DNA of 64,000 nt from Paenibacillus sp. FSL K6-0276 (GTDB lineage Bacteria; Bacillota; Bacilli; Paenibacillales; Paenibacillaceae): the NCBI RefSeq assembly GCF_037977235.1, contig NZ_CP150276.1, forward strand, positions 2,294,001 to 2,358,000, given 5' to 3'. The translations under genes and the position numbers were made by a program. Shown here piece after piece: positions 28,123-36,876 of the stretch. How positions within the stretch are numbered: the first letter of the stretch is position 1; every line of letters starts with the position of its first letter. Under the pieces are notes generated by a model. It ran no database searches. It was not told the DNA's origin and saw nothing but the letters and a program-made list of their open reading frames with translations.

Positions 28123-29466
28123 TTACTTAATTAGCAAGGTTTGAATAGCATGGGCAGGAATCATGTTCTCAGCTAATTCATCATGGAAGCGCAGGGTGAA
28201 TGGAAGTTCTTGTTCCGTGCGGTTCATAACGATAACTGCAATAGTGCCATCTGGGTTACGGAAAGCTGTTGTTTCTAGCTTATCTGTATATTTGGAATGA
28301 CCAATTCGTTTAGCGCCTGGACGAATATATTTGCTGAAGTGCCCGATGTAATAGAAGGAGCTCTCAAAAGTAATTTCATCGTTCTTCGTATCCCCGATAA
28401 TTGGAGCATCGCAGTAATTACCTACATGGTTAGGGCCGCCTTGATCGTCCAAGACAATGTTCCAGTCGGTCCAGCTCGACATCCAGTTGTTCAGATTGCC
28501 AATGATATCATGGCCGTAACGTTCGCCTGTGTTCCAAGAACCGAGATGAACGCCGCCTTCTTGACAGCCTTCGCTGAAGAACAGCTTTTTGTCTGGGAAG
28601 CGATCATGTACGGCAGATAGGGCTTCGAAGTGATCGCCGGAGTACCAGTGGAAGCAAATTCCCCAAATGTATTTGGAAGCTTCTTGATCTTCGAAAGCAA
28701 CCTTGGCACGGTCATACACGCGCTCCTTGTTATGATCCCAGATCATAACCTTTACATGAGCCAAACCGGCTTGTTCCAAGGCTGGTCCCAAGTAATCACG
28801 AACAAAATCCTTTTCTTCTTCGGCAGTATAAAGGCAAGAATCCCATATTTGAACAGCCTTCGCTTCATTCTGAACACTAACGGCCCAAATATCGATGCCT
28901 TCAGAAGCGTAAGCCTGAATATATTTAACGAACATGTTGGCCCAAGCCTCACGGTATTCAGGCTTAAGTGCTCCACCACCGTTCATTTGACCGTTCGTCT
29001 TCATGAAAGCAGGCGGACTCCATGGAGAAGAGAACAGACGGAATTCTTCGCCTACAGCTGAAGCAGCATGTTTGATTAGTGGGATAATTGAATCTTGATC
29101 TCTAGAGATATCGAACGTATGCAGCTCCGAATCTCCTTCCTCAACATAAGCGTAGTTGCCTAGCGAGAAATCGCAGCTTTGGATATGGGAGCGGCATAGT
29201 GTATACCCGATCCCATGCTCAGGATCAAAATAAGCATCGATAATTTCTTTTTGCTTAGCTTCACTTAGTTTAGCAATGGTAACGGCAGACGCCTCAGTAA
29301 GTGCACCGCCGAAACCTTCGATTTCCTGATATTCTAAATCATCATAAATATTGATGAGCTCTGATTCAACTCCTACGGTATCAGGAATGAAGATCAGAGG
29401 TTCTTTTTCCGTTAAACGGTCTGCGGTCTCTTTAGCTGTTTGAATGACGCGAATAGTTTTACTCAT
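28123..29466 (-). CDS. Glycoside hydrolase family 30, second copy
   Basis: The 447-residue enzyme has the GH30 N-terminal 'LEYQEIEGFGGALTEASAV', acid/base Glu201 in SVQNEAKA, nucleophile Glu299 in LFFSEGCQEGG and the C-terminal beta-domain. The acid/base motif reads NEA rather than the usual NEP, and overall it is only distantly related to the GH30 at 12276. No signal peptide. ATG 29466 is preferred over an upstream frame start at 29667 because AGGAGG lies just upstream (12-base spacer, slightly long) and the extra residues look non-coding. It is divergent from the AraC regulator at 29602. Confidence 0.9.
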   Translation of the reverse strand: MSKTIRVIQTAKETADRLTEKEPLIFIPDTVGVESELINIYDDLEYQEIEGFGGALTEASAVTIAKLSEAKQKEIIDAYFDPEHGIGYTLCRSHIQSCDFSLGNYAYVEEGDSELHTFDISRDQDSIIPLIKHAASAVGEEFRLFSSPWSPPAFMKTNGQMNGGGALKPEYREAWANMFVKYIQAYASEGIDIWAVSVQNEAKAVQIWDSCLYTAEEEKDFVRDYLGPALEQAGLAHVKVMIWDHNKERVYDRAKVAFEDQEASKYIWGICFHWYSGDHFEALSAVHDRFPDKKLFFSEGCQEGGVHLGSWNTGERYGHDIIGNLNNWMSSWTDWNIVLDDQGGPNHVGNYCDAPIIGDTKNDEITFESSFYYIGHFSKYIRPGAKRIGHSKYTDKLETTAFRNPDGTIAVIVMNRTEQELPFTLRFHDELAENMIPAHAIQTLLIK

Positions 29467-29601
29467 AATGATTAATAACCTCCTAAAACGTATTAATTCT
29501 ATTTCTATTATAGAAGGGAATTCATACCTCTTTGAAGAAACAATATGGCTAAGAACCTCAATAATCTGGTCATCGACTACTATGAGAAGAGGAATATATG
29601 A

Positions 29602-30396
29602 ATGGAAACAAACAGTGTCCAAATTAGTCTTTGTGGCTTTATTCGCCATACCCAGCCATTTCGGCAATTATTTCGCAGCGGGCTGGATACCTATATCATA
29701 AGGCTGCAAGCGGAAGGGGAATGTGAAGTACTCATCGATGGGGAAATGGTTACTGTGGTACCTGGTGATCTGTTATTATTTAAGCCCTACGATATATATG
29801 ATTTGAGAATCGGTGAAAAGAAAAGTCCTTTGGGACATAGCGCGGATTATTTTGTAATGTGTACAGGGGAATGGGTGGATCACTGGTGGAATCAACGTGA
29901 GAGACCAAAGAAGGTAAGAATTGCGGATGATGGCAAGCTACAGAGTATATGGCAACAACTCGATCTAGAGCACAGAAGGCTTGATGGAGGTACTCCAGAA
30001 ATACTTGAAGCGCTATTTAAGGCTTTGTGTTTGCTGCTGGATCGGGCGATTGAAGAGGCTCCTGCCTCATCATCGGCCTCGCTTCTACACGGACTTAAGA
30101 TGAAGAGTTATGTGGAAGAGCATGCTACATCAGAGATCAGATTAAAGGACGTAGCTGCTCATGCCGGAATTAGTGTAACAAGGGCCGTACATTTATTCAA
30201 AATTCAGTTTGGCTATTCTATTATGCAGTATGCGGGGCGTATTCGTCTTGCCATGGCGCTAAGGTTGATGGATAACACTAATTACACCCTGGAGCGGATT
30301 GCAGAGGAGACTGGATTCGGAAGCTACACCTATTTCCACAGGGTATTCCGTGAGCGTTACGGCGTCTCACCAGGCATGTATCGAAAGAGAGAGTAA
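29602..30396 (+). CDS. AraC-family regulator with cupin-like sensor domain
   Basis: The N-terminal half is a cupin-type sensor ('DTYIIRLQAEGECEVLIDGE', 'VVPGDLLLFKP'), the C-terminal half two helix-turn-helix motifs ('IRLKDVAAHAGISVTRAVHLF' and 'LERIAEETGFGSYTYFHRVFR'). The 264-residue length is typical. GAGGAA precedes the ATG. Divergence from GH30 (135 bases between starts) suggests it activates that gene in response to a sugar. Confidence 0.9.
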   Translation: METNSVQISLCGFIRHTQPFRQLFRSGLDTYIIRLQAEGECEVLIDGEMVTVVPGDLLLFKPYDIYDLRIGEKKSPLGHSADYFVMCTGEWVDHWWNQRERPKKVRIADDGKLQSIWQQLDLEHRRLDGGTPEILEALFKALCLLLDRAIEEAPASSSASLLHGLKMKSYVEEHATSEIRLKDVAAHAGISVTRAVHLFKIQFGYSIMQYAGRIRLAMALRLMDNTNYTLERIAEETGFGSYTYFHRVFRERYGVSPGMYRKRE

Positions 30397-30414
30397 GTGT
30401 AGATCTAAATCAAT

Positions 30415-30457
30415 CAAAAAACAGCAAATCTCATCCAGAGACTTGCTGTTTTTTTAT
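30415..30457. terminator. Terminator after the AraC gene
   Basis: AAAACAGCAAATCTC pairs with GAGACTTGCTGTTTTTTT; it could also end transcripts from the minus strand. Confidence 0.85.
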
Positions 30458-30469
30458 AATATATCTTAA

Positions 30470-30815
30470 ATCGTATGTTCAAAAAACTTAACACTATTTT
30501 CCAATGTCCATTTGTGTGAGGACCTTTCACCTTGTGCTGCTAATTTAGTTCTTAAGTTTTGGTCTCGAATTAAGCGGATGACATCTTCACCAAGCCGATG
30601 CTCGTACCTATATGAGAGCAGACAGTTGCCTATACCATATTACCACCTGAATAAACACAGACGAGAGCTGCGCCACACCGCATGGCTTCAAGTTCCGGTA
30701 AAGAACTCGTATCAAAAATACTTGAACTAACAAAGATATCCGCACCGTTGTAATGGTAACAGAGCTCCTCATCATTCGCTGGCGTGAAGAACCGATATTT
30801 TCCGGTGGCTTAAGT
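30470..30815 (-). pseudogene. Decayed glycosyltransferase family 4 (C-terminal half)
   Basis: Reading the minus strand from about 30800 gives 'YRFFTPANDEELCYHYNGAD', then 'DTSSLPELEAMRCGAALVC', the E-x7-E donor-site region of GT4 enzymes, ending at a TAG after 'SGGNMV'. A frame change then continues with 'NCLLSYRYEHRLGEDVIRLI' and 'LRTKLAAQGERSSHKWTLEN' to about 30480. A short deletion at the junction and loss of the N-terminal domain show this is a dead fragment. No start or regulatory signals remain. Confidence 0.7.
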
Positions 30816-30829
30816 ACCTTAAATCCGGT

Positions 30830-31672
30830 TTATATATGGGAAGTAATCTTCTTCAACAAGGTAACGGTCTCGTTAATCTCCAGATTCGTTATATCCTCTA
30901 AAGATACGTCGATCATTGGCTTATACTCGTTTAATTTGTTCAGGAAAGCTTCGGTGTGGAAATGCCCTCTACCAGCCTTACCGTGGTATGTTTTTTCTCC
31001 ATCTTGATAGATGTCTTTTAAATGCGCCAGAATGATCCGGTCCCCGAATAACCTAAACGAGTCATCGACAATTTGATCCTGCACATCTACAGCGTCACCA
31101 ATAAAATTGCATGGATCCAAGACAACACCGATATTGCTTGAAGGGACTTCATCTAGGATGCGGCGCATCTTATCTGGTGTAGAAAGTGTATGCGTGCTGA
31201 CGCCCTCAAGTCCCAGAAAAACGCCCCATTTTTCAGCTTCCTCCGCAAGCTCTTGTACAGTAACCCTTAATATGTCCCAGCCGATATCTTCGTAATGGAG
31301 CGGGTCTTGTGCTTGAAAAGTAGTTAGCGAACCCGTCTCCGTAGCCACCATAGGTGCGCCGAATTGGCGTGCATACCGAAGATGCTCTTTGAATCGATTA
31401 ATTTCTAATCTCCGAATGACGGGATCTGGGTGGATGGGGTTGATGTAACAGCCTAACACGCCGATACGTATACCTGCTCTGTCAAATTGTTCGCCAATAT
31501 AGTTTGCGAGGCCAGGACTTAATTTACCAGTGGAAGTGTCGATGTCCTGAATGGCTTTGGATAAAGCGAGTTGAACAAAATCGATATCATAATTCTGAAG
31601 AGTTTCAGTCAATGATTTGAGGGGTAGGCAACCAAACGTATGCGCTAAAGTTCCGTATCTGATGGTTAACAT
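30830..31672 (-). CDS. Sugar phosphate isomerase/epimerase, xylose-isomerase-like TIM barrel
   Basis: The 280-residue protein fits the AP-endonuclease-2 barrel family: 'RYGTLAHTFG' at the start, 'APMVATETGS' near 102, metal-ligand candidates Glu in GLEGVSTHTL, Asp in VVLDPCNF, His in ILAHLKDIY and Glu in SLEDI. RBS AAGGAGAT. It could isomerise a sugar or inositol derivative. The neighbouring GT4 remnant is unrelated; the next gene is an alpha/beta hydrolase also on the minus strand, but about 50 bases separate them. Confidence 0.85.
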   Translation of the reverse strand: MLTIRYGTLAHTFGCLPLKSLTETLQNYDIDFVQLALSKAIQDIDTSTGKLSPGLANYIGEQFDRAGIRIGVLGCYINPIHPDPVIRRLEINRFKEHLRYARQFGAPMVATETGSLTTFQAQDPLHYEDIGWDILRVTVQELAEEAEKWGVFLGLEGVSTHTLSTPDKMRRILDEVPSSNIGVVLDPCNFIGDAVDVQDQIVDDSFRLFGDRIILAHLKDIYQDGEKTYHGKAGRGHFHTEAFLNKLNEYKPMIDVSLEDITNLEINETVTLLKKITSHI

Positions 31673-31722
31673 CTCCTTATGTAGAGTGGGTATGAATAAT
31701 TACAATCATAATAGTAGCGCTT

Positions 31723-32631
31723 TCATATGGATGCAAGTGATTTATCATTATCGTCTGTCAGGAAATTGATGATCTCAGTGTTTACCCTATCCGGTTGCTC
31801 GTGATTAATACCGTGTCCCGCATGGGGGATGACTTGGTAATGGAACTTTCCATCTTCTAAAATATCTATGAAGTCCTTCGATTGTTTTAATGCATGTTCT
31901 CCTACTAAAAAATATAGCTTGTCTCTGACTGCAATTGATGCGTCCTTATCGTATTTTTGAAGCTTATGCACAAACATAGCTTGCTGATTATGAGTTCGCA
32001 TTAACAGGATCAGATGAGCAGCTAATTCTGGATGATTATCAAATAGAGGGGAGTTTGGAGCGCTTAATTTCTTCAGAACCTTAAGTAAATTGCGATCCGT
32101 AGGAATCAGAATCTCTGGGAACATCATCATTAAGGTTTGTATCATTGCTTTGATAGGTGTTGTGACCATCCCTCCTTCCAAACAAACAACACGGTTCACT
32201 CTGTCTCGTTGTCTAGTCGCATAATTAAAAGCAATATAGGCACCGTTTGACACACCTGCGATATTAAAGACGTCTATGCTCAGATGCGTCGCTATCTCAT
32301 TAATCCATTCTACTTGCTCAAACTTCTGTTTGTTAAAATGCTCGTTAGGAATGCTTTTTCCGGGTCCGCCCAAAGTATCAATAGCGATGCAATAGAAATG
32401 TTTCGATAATTCTTCGATGTTTAAGATCCACATGACCGCCGAGTTATCACCAACGCCATGAAACAGAAACAAAGGTGGATTACTCTTTTGACCGGAAATG
32501 ATACAATGCGTCAGCCCATATGTGGTAGGGAGGTCTATCTCCTCAAATAGAATAGGCCACCGATTAACTAGCTGCTGGTACGATTGCCTCACTCTTTCTT
32601 GCCCCTTGGCATTCTTAAAGCTATTTACCAT
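31723..32631 (-). CDS. Alpha/beta hydrolase
   Basis: The 302-residue protein has the fold's oxyanion motif 'LFLFHGVGDNSAV', nucleophile elbow 'IAGVSNGAY' (G-x-S-N-G), and a catalytic His in 'PHAGHGINHEQPD'. ATG 32631 is preferred since AAGGAGG lies six bases upstream; the longer ORF start at 32649 lacks one. Substrate unknown. Confidence 0.85.
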   Translation of the reverse strand: MVNSFKNAKGQERVRQSYQQLVNRWPILFEEIDLPTTYGLTHCIISGQKSNPPLFLFHGVGDNSAVMWILNIEELSKHFYCIAIDTLGGPGKSIPNEHFNKQKFEQVEWINEIATHLSIDVFNIAGVSNGAYIAFNYATRQRDRVNRVVCLEGGMVTTPIKAMIQTLMMMFPEILIPTDRNLLKVLKKLSAPNSPLFDNHPELAAHLILLMRTHNQQAMFVHKLQKYDKDASIAVRDKLYFLVGEHALKQSKDFIDILEDGKFHYQVIPHAGHGINHEQPDRVNTEIINFLTDDNDKSLASI

Positions 32632-32756
32632 CACAAACCTCCTTATCAAAAATACAACATCTGAATCTTATTCTAAAAAGTATACTACGAGAGTTCGGAA
32701 GGAGGAGAGAGAAGAAGGAACATTACTGTGAAAAAGAGGGTGACGGCAGATAAGTG

Positions 32757-32940
32757 TATTTCGTACAACTAAACAACTACTTTACTCCCACTAATGTGAT
32801 ATAGAAGTACTTTATACAACTATATCTCTGGAAATCAGCTGATACAGCTAGATTGGGGAAATTTAATTGCACAAAGTGCACTTAACACGAGACAGGAGTG
32901 ATGAAGTTAAATTTAGTTGTAGATTGTGCAATTAAATAAT
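32757..32940. repeat. Non-coding element with two nested inverted-repeat pairs
   Basis: TACAACTAAA at 32764-32773 is inverted at 32912-32921 (TTTAGTTGTA), and TTTAATTGCACAA at 32862-32874 is inverted at 32924-32936 (TTGTGCAATTAAA). The pairs overlap rather than nest cleanly, so alternative folds are possible. No ORF with a binding site occupies it. It looks like a MITE-like or structured intergenic element of a kind I associate with Paenibacillus genomes, but this memory is not proof. Confidence 0.45.
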
Positions 32941-33058
32941 GCGGACGGCTTCAAGAAAGGTCATTGAAGCAAACAAAGGAAAACTTAGTGGCATTGAGGA
33001 AGGAAAAGGTAACTACTGGATTAGTCTATGAGTCGGTGTGCTGAACAGTGGAAGTGAG

Positions 33059-33085
33059 GGAGTTGCTAAGGCAACTCTTTTTTTG
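33059..33085 (+). terminator. Terminator with no gene upstream on this strand
   Basis: GAGTTGC TAAG GCAACTC followed by seven or eight T. The closest genes upstream are on the other strand, so it must end a non-coding transcript. Confidence 0.75.
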
Positions 33086-33156
33086 TTATTCGCGATGTTA
33101 TTCCAGTTCATCCAAGGGAGATTCGTCTAAAATGTGAAATGAATTTAAAATTTTGT

Positions 33157-33252
33157 TGAAAACGCTCTATTCAAACACAAACAAATAGATTAAAATCAAA
33201 ACAAAGAAAAATAAACAAAAAAATAAACATTCAAAAACGGAGGTATTCACAA
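33157..33252 (+). promoter_or_regulatory. Rhamnose operon control region
   Basis: TGAAAACGCT at 33157-33166 matches the conserved half of the cre consensus. Between 33173 and 33238 the sequence is rich in CAAACA/CAAACAAA repeats, the kind of element DeoR-type repressors bind, just upstream of GGAGG and the rhaEW ATG. RhaR (35363) is the likely repressor. Confidence 0.5.
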
Positions 33253-35322
33253 ATGGTACAAAGTTTATGGAATTCGTCACGGGAAAAAGACATCAACGGA
33301 GGTCTGGATGCACTGGTATATCGCTCCAATCTGCTGGGTGAAGATCGTAGAGTATGCAACTTTGGTGGAGGGAATACCTCCAGCAAGACGATAGAATTGG
33401 ATTTCCGTGGTCGTGAGGTAGAAGTAATGTGGGTGAAGGGCAGCGGCTCTGACCTCGCTACGATGAAAGCAGGAAATTTTACCGGATTGCGGCTTCAGGA
33501 TATTGCCCCTTTATTTGATCGGGAGGAAATGCCCGATGAAGAAATGGTGGCTTACCTTGCGAACTGTATGATTGATCCTAAGCATCCGCGTGCTTCCATT
33601 GAGACGTTGCTGCATGCTTTTTTACCATTCAAACATGTGGATCATACGCATCCGGATGCGATTATCAGCTTATGCTGTGCTCATAACGGTAAAGATATTG
33701 CGCGGGAAATTTATGGGGATCGGTTCGTATGGGTGCCTTACATCCGTCCAGGCTTCACTTTATCCAAAATGATTGCCGAAGGCGTGCTTGCCAACCCGCA
33801 AGCTGAATTAGTGCTGATGGAGAAACATGGTCTTGTGACTTGGGGAGATACTCCGGAAGCTTGTTATGATAAGACGATCTCTATTATTAACGAGGCGGAG
33901 CGTTACATTGAAGATAGAATTGAAGATGAGAACCTATTCGGAGGGCGCAAATCGGAAGCACTTTCGGAAGGAGAGCGGCGGGCTGTAGCCGCGGCAGTGA
34001 TGCCTTTGATCAGAGGCGCAGTTAGCGATGAACGTAAAATGATTCTGACCTTCGATGATGCAGAGGATGTGCTGCGTTTTGTAGGTGGGGTTAACTCGCA
34101 GGAATTATCCGGTGTAGGTGCAGCTTGTCCGGATCATTTGGTACATACCAAAATGCTACCACTTTTTGTGGCTTGGGAGCCAAATGCCAGTGATATTGAT
34201 GGCTTGAAGGCGAAGCTGAACGAAGAGATAACTGCTTATAAAGAGCAGTACAAAGCTTACTTCGATCGTAATAAGCATGAGGGCGACGTAATGTTTGAAG
34301 CCGCGCCGCGCGTGATCCTGATTCCCGGAGTGGGAATGATAAACACAGGCAAAAGCTGGAGTAACTCCAAGATCAGCGGAGCTTTGTATCACCGGGCTAT
34401 CGCCGTTATGCGGGGAGCTACGGCACTGGGTGATTTCGTCTCCCTTAGTGAGAACGAATCGTACAATGTGGAATACTGGCCATTGGAATTATATAAACTA
34501 TCGCTGGCACCGGCAGAAGCAGAATTCTCGCGTAAGGTTGCATTCATTACTGGTGGCGCAGGAGGAATTGGTAGTGAAACCGCTCGTCGCCTAGTGTCCG
34601 AAGGGGCGCATGTTGTGCTAGCAGACCTCAATCTGGAGGGAGCACAGAAAATTGCCGAGGAGATTAACGGAAAATACGGTGAGAATCGTGCGTTTGCTGT
34701 TAGGATGGATGTAACACAGGAAGAGCAAGTTACCGCAGCTTATGCGGATACAGCGCTTTTCTACGGTGGAGTAGATATTATCGTGAACAATGCAGGGCTT
34801 GCGACCTCCAGTCCTTTTGACGAGACTTCATTAAAAGAGTGGAACTTGAATATTTCCGTGCTAGGCACAGGATATTTTCTCGTCGCTCGCGAAGCTTTTA
34901 AGGTGATGAAGGAGCAAAAAATCGGCGGTAGCATGGTTTTCATTGGTTCCAAGAACTCCATATTTGCTGGGAAAAGCGTCTCGGCTTACAGCTCTGCTAA
35001 AGCACTCGAAGCACATTTAGCTCGCTGTATTGCAGCTGAAGGTGGAGAATTCGGCATTCGTGCGAATACGATTTTGCCGGATGCCATTCTACAAGGTTCT
35101 GCCATTTGGAATTCGAACTGGCGGAATGAGCGGGCGGCTGCTTACGGAATTGAGCCAGATCAACTTGAGGAGCATTACCGTAAACGCACAACACTGCTTG
35201 TAAATATTTATCCACGTGATATTGCTGAAGGCGTTGCTTTCTTTGCTTCATCTAAGTCAGAGAAGACTACGGGCTGTATGTTGACGATTGACGGTGGAGT
35301 GCCAGCGGCTTTTACTAGATAA
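33253..35322 (+). CDS. rhaEW: Bifunctional rhamnulose-1-phosphate aldolase / lactaldehyde dehydrogenase
   Basis: The 689-residue fusion has an N-terminal class II aldolase domain (zinc ligands in 'HVDHTHPDAI' and 'LMEKHGLVTWG'), which cuts L-rhamnulose-1-phosphate into dihydroxyacetone phosphate and L-lactaldehyde. From about residue 430 it has a short-chain dehydrogenase with the NAD motif 'TGGAGGIG' and catalytic Ser/Tyr/Lys around 'AYSSAK' (about 577-583), which oxidises lactaldehyde to lactate. This arrangement is that of B. subtilis YuxG (RhaEW). RBS GGAGG. It is the first gene of the operon. Confidence 0.94.
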   Translation: MVQSLWNSSREKDINGGLDALVYRSNLLGEDRRVCNFGGGNTSSKTIELDFRGREVEVMWVKGSGSDLATMKAGNFTGLRLQDIAPLFDREEMPDEEMVAYLANCMIDPKHPRASIETLLHAFLPFKHVDHTHPDAIISLCCAHNGKDIAREIYGDRFVWVPYIRPGFTLSKMIAEGVLANPQAELVLMEKHGLVTWGDTPEACYDKTISIINEAERYIEDRIEDENLFGGRKSEALSEGERRAVAAAVMPLIRGAVSDERKMILTFDDAEDVLRFVGGVNSQELSGVGAACPDHLVHTKMLPLFVAWEPNASDIDGLKAKLNEEITAYKEQYKAYFDRNKHEGDVMFEAAPRVILIPGVGMINTGKSWSNSKISGALYHRAIAVMRGATALGDFVSLSENESYNVEYWPLELYKLSLAPAEAEFSRKVAFITGGAGGIGSETARRLVSEGAHVVLADLNLEGAQKIAEEINGKYGENRAFAVRMDVTQEEQVTAAYADTALFYGGVDIIVNNAGLATSSPFDETSLKEWNLNISVLGTGYFLVAREAFKVMKEQKIGGSMVFIGSKNSIFAGKSVSAYSSAKALEAHLARCIAAEGGEFGIRANTILPDAILQGSAIWNSNWRNERAAAYGIEPDQLEEHYRKRTTLLVNIYPRDIAEGVAFFASSKSEKTTGCMLTIDGGVPAAFTR

Positions 35323-35362
35323 GAGGTAGATGGAATATAGATAGACATAACGGAGGGAAGCC

Positions 35363-36121
35363 ATGCTGATTGCAGATAGATATGAAAAAATCGTAGAGCT
35401 AGTGAATGAACGCGGCAGCATCCGTGTCTCGGAACTGAGCACATTATGCCAAGTGACGGAGGAGACTATCCGCCGGGATCTTGATCGATTGGAAAAGGCT
35501 GGGAGACTGATACGCTCTCACGGTGGAGCAGTTAGCTTGCGTGACCGTCAGCCGGAGACGCCATATGCTGAACGTGAAATTATGAATGCTGCGGAGAAGC
35601 AGCGGATTGCTCGTGAGGCTGTAATGATGATTCAACCTGGAGATCGAATTTTGCTGGATGCTAGTACGACGGCTTGGTATATGGCTTCTCATTTGCCTGA
35701 TATGCCACTTACTGTGCTGACAAATTCTACTAGGGTGGCTGCGGAGTTAAGCGGGAAGGAACGAATTGATGTGATCTCAACCGGCGGTCAACTGAGCCGC
35801 AGATCGATGTCCTTTGTTGGCCATTTAGCGGAGCGTTCGCTTGAGTTGTACCACGTGGATAAGATGTTTTTTTCCTGTAAAGGATTTCACTTCGAACGCG
35901 GTGCCAGTGAATCCAATGAGTTGCAGGCGATGGTGAAGCGAAAGATGCTCTCTATAGCCGAGCAGACGATCCTGCTGTGTGACTCCAGTAAGTTCGGAAT
36001 TCAAGCGTTCACACATGTTGCGTCACCTAGTGAAATAGATGTCTTAATTACGGATTATAGTCCTGCTGAAGAACAACTGAAGCAGCTACAGGAGCTGAAT
36101 ATCGCAATAACTACGGTGTAG
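35363..36121 (+). CDS. rhaR: DeoR-family repressor of the rhamnose operon
   Basis: The 252-residue protein has the DeoR helix-turn-helix ('IRVSELSTLCQVTEETIRRDL', residues 17-38) followed by the sugar-phosphate-sensing domain ('RILLDASTTAWYMA', 'LTNSTRVAAEL', 'DSSKFGIQAF'). Position inside the rhamnose operon matches B. subtilis RhaR (YulB), which responds to rhamnulose-1-phosphate. RBS GGAGGG. Confidence 0.9.
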   Translation: MLIADRYEKIVELVNERGSIRVSELSTLCQVTEETIRRDLDRLEKAGRLIRSHGGAVSLRDRQPETPYAEREIMNAAEKQRIAREAVMMIQPGDRILLDASTTAWYMASHLPDMPLTVLTNSTRVAAELSGKERIDVISTGGQLSRRSMSFVGHLAERSLELYHVDKMFFSCKGFHFERGASESNELQAMVKRKMLSIAEQTILLCDSSKFGIQAFTHVASPSEIDVLITDYSPAEEQLKQLQELNIAITTV

Positions 36122-36147
36122 ATAATAGTTGTGCAGGAGGTGAAGAC

Positions 36148-36876
36148 ATGAAGGTATCAATGTTTATTACTTGCGTCAGCGATGCTGTGTACCCGAAAGT
36201 TGGGGAAGCTATGGCTCGTCTGCTGGCCAGATATGGCGTACAGCTAGAGTTCCCGGAGGTGCAGACTTGCTGCGGGCAACCTGCGTACAACAGTGGATAT
36301 TGGAATGAGGCGCGTCAAGCTGCGCTTACGATTTTGCAGGCTTTCGAAGACAGTGATTTCGTCATTGCTCCTTCCGGGTCTTGCACCGGGATGCTTCATC
36401 ATTACCCGAAACTGTTTCAGGATGATCCGATTAATTTGGCCAAGGCGCAGAATTTGCAACGCAAATCCTATGAATTCAGCCAGTTTATGGTACAAGTGCT
36501 TGGCATAACTGATCTAGGGGCCGTGTTTCCGCATAAAGTTACCTATCATCCTTCCTGTCATGGCACCCGGATTCTGGGGATTCGCGATGAACCAATGCAG
36601 CTTATGCAGCATGTGAAGGAGATGAAGCTGGTGCCACTACCTTTTGCCGAGGACTGCTGCGGATTTGGTGGAACCTTTGCCGTGAAGATGTCTGACATCT
36701 CCGGGGCAATGGTGTCTGAGAAGTCAGATCATGTGCTGGAGACGGAAGCAGAGGTCTTAACGGGTCTGGATATGGGCTGTCTCATGAATATTGCTGGGAA
36801 TTTACGTTATCGCCACAAGCCGGTCCGAGTCATGCATCTGGCAGAGCTACTGTATGAAGGGGTGAGTGGAAAATGA
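36148..36876 (+). CDS. lutA: Lactate utilization protein A (Fe-S oxidoreductase)
   Basis: The 242-residue protein has the two CCG motifs of the family: 'QTCCGQPAYNSGY' and 'EDCCGFGGTF', which bind iron-sulfur or heterodisulfide-type centres, plus 'PSGSCTGMLHHYP'. LutABC oxidise L-lactate to pyruvate. Here lactate should come from the RhaEW dehydrogenase domain. It overlaps lutB by four bases (ATGA). Confidence 0.95.
   Translation: MKVSMFITCVSDAVYPKVGEAMARLLARYGVQLEFPEVQTCCGQPAYNSGYWNEARQAALTILQAFEDSDFVIAPSGSCTGMLHHYPKLFQDDPINLAKAQNLQRKSYEFSQFMVQVLGITDLGAVFPHKVTYHPSCHGTRILGIRDEPMQLMQHVKEMKLVPLPFAEDCCGFGGTFAVKMSDISGAMVSEKSDHVLETEAEVLTGLDMGCLMNIAGNLRYRHKPVRVMHLAELLYEGVSGK

Larger units (their letters stand above)
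32632..33252 (+). other. Long intergenic region before the rhamnose operon
   Basis: This 620-base stretch holds no supported gene. It contains the inverted-repeat element (32757-32940), a purine-rich segment at about 32940-33055 that could belong to an RNA, an intrinsic terminator at 33059-33085, and the rha promoter region. A transcript starting in the repeat and ending at the terminator would be about 300 bases long. Confidence 0.5.

Noticed and set aside
32757..32940. Insertion sequence or CRISPR interpretation of the inverted repeats
   Set aside because: No transposase fragment, no target duplication seen, and no regular spacer spacing; kept only as a structured or MITE-like repeat.
35208..35444. 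Minus-strand ORFs around the rhaEW/rhaR junction
   Set aside because: Shadows of strongly supported genes; no start signals.
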